From positions 11,700,225-11,764,224 of the forward strand of contig OY720347.1 of assembly GCA_963082975.1 (NCBI GenBank): a stretch of 64,000 bases of DNA, in the 5' to 3' direction. The notes beneath the pieces were generated by a model, which was not told the DNA's origin, made no database searches, and was given only the letters and a program-made list of their open reading frames with translations. Positions within the stretch are counted from its first letter, which is position 1. Each line of letters starts with the position of its first letter. The stretch comes from Labia minor. Its lineage: Eukaryota > Arthropoda > Insecta > Dermaptera > Spongiphoridae. Positions 58,013-64,000 of the stretch are shown here, one piece after another. Both the position numbers and the translations under genes were made by a program.

Positions 58013-59189
58013 TAATTTTTATAAATTTCAATATATGAAATGAAAATTTTAATAAAATTAATGAAATATTATTTGATAAATTTTTCTAAAAATAATTCAC
58101 TAAATGATATAACTACGAATAATTTTTTTTTTTGATTCATTTTTGATAAATAAAGAGATGATTAAGATAAATAAATTAAATATAAAACGTTCATTTATAT
58201 ATAAATGACATAACATTAATGAGATCGAAATCTTTTTAACTTTGTCTTCATAAGACAAAAAAAAAAATACACTAACAAATACAAACATAATAGGGTTAAC
58301 AAATAAATTTATACCTGTCCTCTGGTATTTACATATATGTTGGAAAAAAAAATTAGAAATAGCCAAAAGAGATTAAGAAAGTTATATAATAATATATTTC
58401 CGTGTTTAATTGTAATTGTGAGCTTCTACTACTCTCCCTCGTTAACTTCAATTTATCTTATCATACAATTAATAACAGCTCTGACATTTGGGGCCAATTA
58501 GATTTGCATATTTAATGCCTTTTATGAAAACCCATTCATTATATATTTTTCATCTTGTTCTTTCTTACTACTGTGTCTTTAATTTTTTAATTTTTTTTTT
58601 CCATTGAAATTGTTTTATTTATTTAAATATTTAATTCATTGACTAAATTAAAGTTTAGTAGTTTTTTTTTTTCATTCATTAGGTGACTTGCAGTTCCTGA
58701 AATTTAATAGTATTTATTCCCTTCCATTTATGATTCATATTTCAGTAAAAAAAAAAATCAATTTTGTTTTAAATTAATATAATTTTTTATTTTTTAATAT
58801 TAAATTTATATACATATTAGTGAGTTTAATTTATGAAAATTATTTTATCATCCTTAAGTATTAATTAATATTTATGTTCTTTTATTTTTCCTATCTTTTC
58901 TTTGTTCTATTCATTCTATTCATGTCAAATATTATTAGTAGGTAATCGTGATTGAGTTTAACGCCTTGAAACCTATGATCATTTGTGAAAAATGTCTTCA
59001 TTTTTTTTATCCTTCATCGCTTGGACTTTTCCTATAATAAAGATAATAATTATAATTTGAATGTTGATGGTCCGGCGGCGACTAACAGACACAACTAAAT
59101 AGATTCCTTCATTCTCTTCTTATTTTTTCCTATTAGATTAGATATGCAAGCTAATAGTTTTTTTAAATTGCACTATCCATCCCTTAGAC
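58013..59189. other. AT-rich non-coding DNA with a small unique patch
   Basis: A mixed patch at 58415-58530 includes GACATTTGGGGCCAATTAG. The rest is AT-rich. The 88-codon minus-strand frame at 58100-58366 is low complexity and not a gene. Confidence 0.5.
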
Positions 59190-59402
59190 CAGTGATTCTC
59201 AACCACTGTGCCGCCAAATTTTACAAATGTAAAGTTCAAATTCAGAAAAAGTACTTATTTATTTTATATGTATGTAAAAAAAGGAAAAATGTTTTGGCGA
59301 TCAGGCTCTTAAACATTTCCGACTTTTTTCAATTGTTTTCAATATGGCTCTAAAATAAAAATGTAAAATGTTTTTGCGATCAGGCTTTATTATTTCAGAA
59401 AT
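59190..59402 (-). mobile_element. hAT-type MITE family A, fragment in reverse orientation
   Basis: CAGTGATTCTCAACCACTG with TGCCGCCAAATTTTAC is the complement of the family A right end. The interior shows two AACATTTCCGAC/ TGCGATCAGGCT-type repeats. The far end is absent; an R1 copy follows directly. Confidence 0.85.
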
Positions 59403-59722
59403 GTGCCCGACTATATTGAAAAATTTCCGACAATGAATATAAAATTATTAATTTGTAAACTACCATTTCTGGTTTCCGGATATACACTAAAAGTTGATGA
59501 ATTTATGCTACTGGTGCATTAAGTAAATATACCAAATTTTATCAAAATCCGTTGAATCGTTCAAGCTATACTCGTCTATATGGACACACAACGGACAGAC
59601 ATCATACAAAATATACTTTATTTTTGTTAACAAAATGCATGATTCGTGGAGATAAGTAAAAATCTCCACATGCAAAATTTGGTATGAAAACAATACCTTC
59701 CCTTTCTATCGTCGGTCGGAAA
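59403..59722 (-). repeat. R1 family, short form (R1b), copy 3
   Basis: Minus-strand copy from the CCGACAATGAATATAAAATT motif to TATCGTCGGTCGG. It contains TACCAAATTTTATCAAAATC and GGACAGACATCAT. The 61-codon minus-strand frame repeats that in the 33964 copy and reflects the shared repeat. Confidence 0.85.
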
Positions 59723-59887
59723 AAAATTTTCATTTAATATATTTTTTAAATAAATATGGCTAAATCTATAATTATTCTATCTATCTATTTTATTTTTTTT
59801 ATATGTTAATATTCCAAAATTATAATTTTTTTTATATTATACCATTATATATTTTAGATATCAGAAAAAGATAGGTATCTATATATA
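59723..59887. other. AT-rich spacer
   Basis: No features seen. Confidence 0.5.
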
Positions 59888-60160
59888 ATGAAGGCGCCAT
59901 TGACTGTGTGGGTAGCGAACCTGCCTCACATTCACATGGTCCCGGGTTCAAGTTCCGGGCCTTGCAAGGGGATTTCCCTAGCTGGGGCCTATGGGACGGA
60001 GTCAACCCAGCCTCCTGGAACAACATTGGGGAAAAGCTACTTGTTAGCGCCTCCGATAAAGAAAATCAAGGTAAAGGTTGAGAGGACTTGTTCTACTGAT
60101 CATAGGACACCTCATTGATAGGCGTTGTCCTTGCGTAGGACGTACAAAAGTCAGAGGGTT
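59888..60160 (+). repeat. SINE family S2 with tRNA-like head
   Basis: The head reads GCGCCATTGACTGTGTGG with GTAGCGAACC (A-box region) and GGTCCCGGGTTCAAGTTCC (B box GGTTCAAGTTCC), followed by GGGCC. A GC-richer body of about 200 bp follows, ending GCGTAGGACGTACAAAAG. Spacing of the two boxes is tRNA-like but the sequence cannot form a complete tRNA cloverleaf that I can see, so it is a SINE, not a tRNA gene. Single copy in the window. Confidence 0.75.
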
Positions 60161-60239
60161 TTTTTACATAATACATATAATATCAATTATTACTCTTATT
60201 AGATTACATGTAATTGTACAATAAAATTCCTTTAATTTA

Positions 60240-60605
60240 GGGAAGAGGAATGAATGTCTGACCAAAGTCCTGATCGGTTGTTGTTTCGAATGGAATGTTG
60301 ACTCCCACGCCACGAATGATCCCCCCCTCTTTCTCTCCCACCCTTCTATCTCTATCGAATATTATATTATATATCCATAAGACCAATTAGCATATTGATG
60401 CTGCCGACTTTGGATAAAAACGGCTCTGTGGCTTGAGGCCTTCGCCATGTCGAACGAATGAAATACCAAAACATAAAATCATAGCAGAGCAACCGGATGC
60501 CGCTGGCAATCACCCGACGCAACCACAACGGACAATGTCCTCCTTCATCGACAATCCCGGACCTTCTTCACGATACTCCAACTCGTTATTTTATCGTAGA
60601 TAACA
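60240..60605. other. Unique complex island, candidate regulatory DNA
   Basis: Complex sequence with GGCTCTGTGGCTTGAGGCC, GCCATGTCGAACGAATG and CCGCTGGCAATCACCCG. No frame longer than about 60 codons and no domain. Confidence 0.42.
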
Positions 60606-60953
60606 ACTCAATTGTTTTATATTTTACTCTTGAAATTATTTCTAAGATGATTCATTTATTTAATTAATCAATTATGCTTCTTTATTAATTATTATGATTA
60701 AATTTGTCAAAGAAACAAAAAATAAAAATACTTTTATGTAATAAATGAATTTTTTTTAATTTAAACTTTTGTTTATCATTAAAAACAGATACAAAAATCA
60801 ATGAATTAAAAAAAAATAAAAAAGATATTAATTTTATAATTTGATATTGAGTTCAAAATTATTAGTACACGTGTAAGAAACGATAAAAGAAAAAAAATGA
60901 ACTTACTCTCTTTTGAGAGCAATAAAAAACAAAATTATTATTATTATTATTAC

Positions 60954-60958
<5 letters not shown>
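60606..60958. other. AT-rich non-coding DNA
   Basis: AT-rich; ATT repeat near 60936-60952 leading to a (TA)14 run at 60959-60986. Confidence 0.6.
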
Positions 60959-60989
<31 letters not shown>

Positions 60990-60998
60990 ACCAGAATA

Positions 60999-61672
60999 TA
61001 CGAAGTCTGTTCAAAAGAAAAGGTGAATTTTCAATTTTCGCGGGCTGTGTACATTTGATTATTGAAATTTATATTTGTTATGTTGGTACACATGTGGTTT
61101 TCATATGTTGACATTATCAGCCACTTTGGATTAGTAGTTTGTTTTTGACAACTGAAAAAGTTAGTCACGTTTTGTGTGTTCTTCGATTTTTTACTTAAAA
61201 AGAATAATAAAGAATACAACAAGGAAGTGATGCAACGTTTGCGTAACGGCTCAAAAGATCGGAATTGTGGAAAAACAAATCATTGATTTTGCATCACGGT
61301 AATGCACCAGCTCACACAAGATTGCTTGTTCGTGATTTTTTGGCCAAAAACAACACCGTAATCATACCTCAGCCACCGTATTCACCAGATTTGGCAACCT
61401 GCAACTTTTTCTTATTCTAAAATCTGAAGAGATCAATGAAAGGAAAGCGTTTTGCCACAATTGATGTGATAAATTCGGAATCGAAGAACGAACTGATGGC
61501 CATACCGAAAAGCTCATTTCTCAAATGCTTTGACGATTGGAAGAAGCGCTGGCATAAGTGCATTATATCTGAGGGGAATTACTTTGAAGAGGACAAAATA
61601 AATATTGATGAATAAATAAATACTTTTCGAAATAATTCAAAATTCACCTTTTTCATTTGCGTTTAAAACAAT
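60999..61672 (+). mobile_element. mariner element relic with transposase C-terminal half
   Basis: Starts TACGAAGTCTGTTCAAAAG, a known mariner-type terminus, and ends in a decayed inverted copy (AATTCACCTTTTTCATTTGC). The transposase C-terminal half is readable from about 61270: HHGNAPAHTRLLVRDF, then PQPPYSPDLATCNFFLF, a stop at about 61419, then MKGKRFATIDVI and CFDDWKKRWHKCIISEG, ending at a stop near 61612. The second catalytic motif has Gly where mariners usually have Asp (HHDNAPAH). The N-terminal DNA-binding half and the VDET motif are deleted. It is non-functional. Confidence 0.94.
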
Positions 61673-62710
61673 TTCTATTTACTTAATTTAATTATATTAT
61701 TAATTTTACATGATAAAAATAAATTTTCTTATTTTTTATATTAATCTATAAAATGTTTCATTAACATATAAGTATATAATGTATTACTCTTATTATTTGC
61801 AAAAAAATATTTATTATAATAATATTTTTATTATCCTTATTATAAAATAAAATTATTCACTTGCAGATGCAAATTCTAGTAAAGAATTTATCATTTTCCA
61901 TGTGAATTTTAAAAACATAAAAAAAAAGAATATAATAATAATAATAATAATAATAAAAAATAAAACATTCCTTTTGAGGTCAAAAGTCAAAGAGCCATTG
62001 AAAATTTATCGTTCATCATAAGTTGGAGGCCGCGAATGTGTTCAAAGCTTTAGCTATAGGATAGCTATCGGTCGACTATCAATTTCCAGGGAATGCACTC
62101 ACCTTGCAGGTAGAAATTTCATAATATTGTTTTGATCTTTTTCGTCTCCCTATTATATTATAATCCTTTGTTTTGAAAAAAACTACATTTTCCTCTCTTT
62201 CTCTCTTTCACCACCAAGTGTCTTTCTTTCTATTTTATTATTTTATATATAAATATACGAAATAAATATAATATGTAATCACGTATTAAAATTTGATTTA
62301 AAATTTGCATTATTAATGTATTATTGCAATAGAAATATATGTAAATTATTTTCATATGTTTTGATAAGAAATCACTTATGTTAGTCCTAGAAATACGTAT
62401 ATTTCTTTATATTTTTGTTATTTCATCAAAAATTCTTATAAAAAAAATATGATATTACAAAAATGAAATTCTCAAAGTAAAAAAAAAAACACACAAATAA
62501 AATACCAGACCATTTGTATAAAATTTAATTCTTATAAAAAGGATAGATTTCGTGACCTTTAAGTTATGATTCAACTTCACTTAATCAAACTAATAATTTT
62601 TTTTTTTAAATACATTTTATTAAAAAAAAAATTGACAAACTTACATTTATTGATACAAAACCACATTTTTGCACTTAATACGAATAATACTAACAAATCC
62701 TATAAATAGA
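61673..62710. other. AT-rich DNA with a small complex patch
   Basis: The patch at 61975-62115 includes GTTGGAGGCCGCGAATG and GGATAGCTATCGGTCGAC. An AAT repeat lies at 61933-61956. No gene. Confidence 0.5.
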
Positions 62711-63225
62711 GATTTTGGTAATTATATAAACTGGTCATCCAGTCATGGATTTGGATAAAACTTTACCAGTGGGCTCCTTTTTTAATTCCAAATTAACTTT
62801 TCTTGTGTAATTTTTGCTGGTCGCTTCTATTTACGAAATAAAAAGGATTAAAGTTTGCATATAAATTTATTGATATTCTATTTAACTACTATGTTTCATT
62901 AATTTGACCATCAGAGGGGTCCAATAATTTTCGAGATATAGAAAAATTAAAAAATTAAATCATTTCCCTATATTCAAACCGAACCGAAAAAACCGAAAAT
63001 TAGGAATAAGTTAATAATTAGTAAATTTGGCAATAAAACGTCACTTAATGACATATGTTGAGGTTCATAATAAGCTAATCTGGCAAAATTGTATCCTTTT
63101 TATCTAGTAAACTAGAAGCTACCCACAAAATTGCATAAAAAAAGTTTATTTGGAATTATAAAAGGAACCCACTGGTAATGTTTTATCCAAATCCATGACT
63201 GGATGAGTATTCAATATAATTACAG
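62711..63225. mobile_element. Foldback/TIR element with ~130-bp arms
   Basis: The left arm (AACTGGTCATCCAGTCATGG, GGATAAAACTTTACCAGTGG, GCTCCTTTTTTAATTCC, to about 62860) is repeated inverted on the right (about 63090-63215: GGAATTATAAAAGGAACCC, ACTGGTAATGTTTTATCC, CCATGACTGGATGAG). The centre is unique AT-rich DNA. A one-armed relative lies at 293-605. No coding capacity; superfamily unknown. Confidence 0.88.
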
Positions 63226-63509
63226 AGATTTTTATTTTCAAATTTAACAATTACTAAATGATTCACATTTAAAAAAATTGAAAATTAAAAGTAATATCAT
63301 AAATGAACTAAAAAAATTTACAATTATGAATTTTGTTTTTAAATTCTTTTTGTAGTATGTACATGATACCTATATTCTAATATTTTATTTTTTGGTTTTC
63401 TTGAATAATATGTCATTTTCTAATATTTTTTTTTTTTTTTTGTTTTCTTGAATAATATGTCATTTTCTATGTGAAGTTATGTTATGAAGTTGTAACGAGT
63501 GAAGAATAA
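63226..63509. other. AT-rich DNA with a short tandem duplication
   Basis: TTCTTGAATAATATGTCATT occurs at about 63398 and again near 63445, a tandem duplication of about 45 bp with a T-run inside. Confidence 0.6.
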
Positions 63510-64000
63510 ATACTAAAACTAATGCCCTGTTGTCAGGGCCATGTCCAGTCATTGTATCTTGACTGTTGATTAAATTTATAATCGTTACTTACTCTATTTA
63601 GGTCTCTTATTTCAATCGAATGGTTGGGTGTGGGCGGGTCCAATGACACCCAGGGTCCCTATGCTAATCGGCTCGTTGCCCCAATATCACTTAATAAATT
63701 ACAGGCCGAGTGAAAGAGAGAGGAGCTCATTGCCTGAAGCGTCCGTTTGATGGACCAACCTTCCACTAAATGTGGATGTTTTTTGAATGTAGAAGGTAAG
63801 TAGAAGGGGGCTGGTTTTTGTTTGGATAGAGACAAAACGTATGTCGATGCAATAAATGATACGGCATCCAGTTTTAAAGCTTGACAACGAGATTCGACAA
63901 ATATTAACTGATCTGAACAGAGTATGAAGAAGAGGTGGAGGATGAGAAGGTGGGGTGAAGGGAAGGGGGAGGGGGGGGGAGAAGAAACAGGAAAGGGGAA
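63510..64000. other. Unique island, candidate regulatory DNA, G-rich at the window edge
   Basis: Complex sequence with GTTGTCAGGGCCATGTCC, GGTTGGGTGTGGGCGGGTCC and ATGCTAATCGGCTCG, passing into a purine-rich end. A 62-codon minus-strand frame is not supported by any domain. Cut by the window edge. Confidence 0.4.

Noticed and set aside
33990..59693. Recurrent frame HVEIFTYLHE.C in two places
   Set aside because: Both are inside R1 copies; the reading frame is not kept in the other copies.
59888..59965. tRNA gene
   Set aside because: A and B boxes are present, but no cloverleaf with paired acceptor stem could be drawn, and the sequence continues into a SINE body.

Overview
This window is eukaryotic nuclear DNA, very AT-rich and full of microsatellites, transposon relics and non-coding sequence. 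It looks like an arthropod genome; the mariner, hAT, LINE and SINE content and the sequence of the one gene fit this, but the species cannot be fixed from the window. The ordinary density of short ORFs is chance. I can support only one host protein-coding gene.

That gene is on the + strand: the 3' end of a GATA1/2/3-class (Drosophila grain-type) zinc-finger transcription factor. The exon at 17398-17832 begins at the intron position known from GATA genes, just after the last C-finger cysteines. It encodes the conserved basic tail followed by a Gly/Ala/His-rich C-terminal region. It either reads into a stop at 17863-17865 or, as I favour, splices from a perfect GTGAGT donor to a short last exon at 20292-20318 ending in WRSEYT-stop. 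I did not find the zinc-finger exons upstream, so positions 1-17397 are probably the 3' part of a very large intron.

Region by region: 1-17 kb is AT-rich sequence with islands of higher GC (for example 1.4, 7.4-8.3, 9.4-9.9, 10.3-11.1, 12.0-12.5 and 15.4-15.8 kb). These look like non-coding regulatory sequence and are interrupted by a few transposons. From 17 to 24 kb are the gene end and about 6 kb of extremely AT-rich sequence without recognisable transposons. From 24 to 64 kb is a gene desert in which unique higher-GC islands alternate with dispersed repeats. These repeats are mariner elements (one a large foldback), two hAT-type MITE families with 8-bp target duplications, a pogo/Tc1-like MITE, a dead LINE reverse transcriptase, two tRNA-like SINE families, and two abundant unclassified families here called R1 (ACCGACCGACGATAG) and R2 (GCGAGATAGTCGAGTGGAGAC).

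No CRISPR, operon or bacterial system is present. The most interesting signals are the proposed terminal GATA exon, the foldback mariner, R1 copies that spread CRE/ATF palindromes, R2 copies that carry CA/GT microsatellites of very different length, and the island pattern that suggests a cis-regulatory landscape around a developmental gene.
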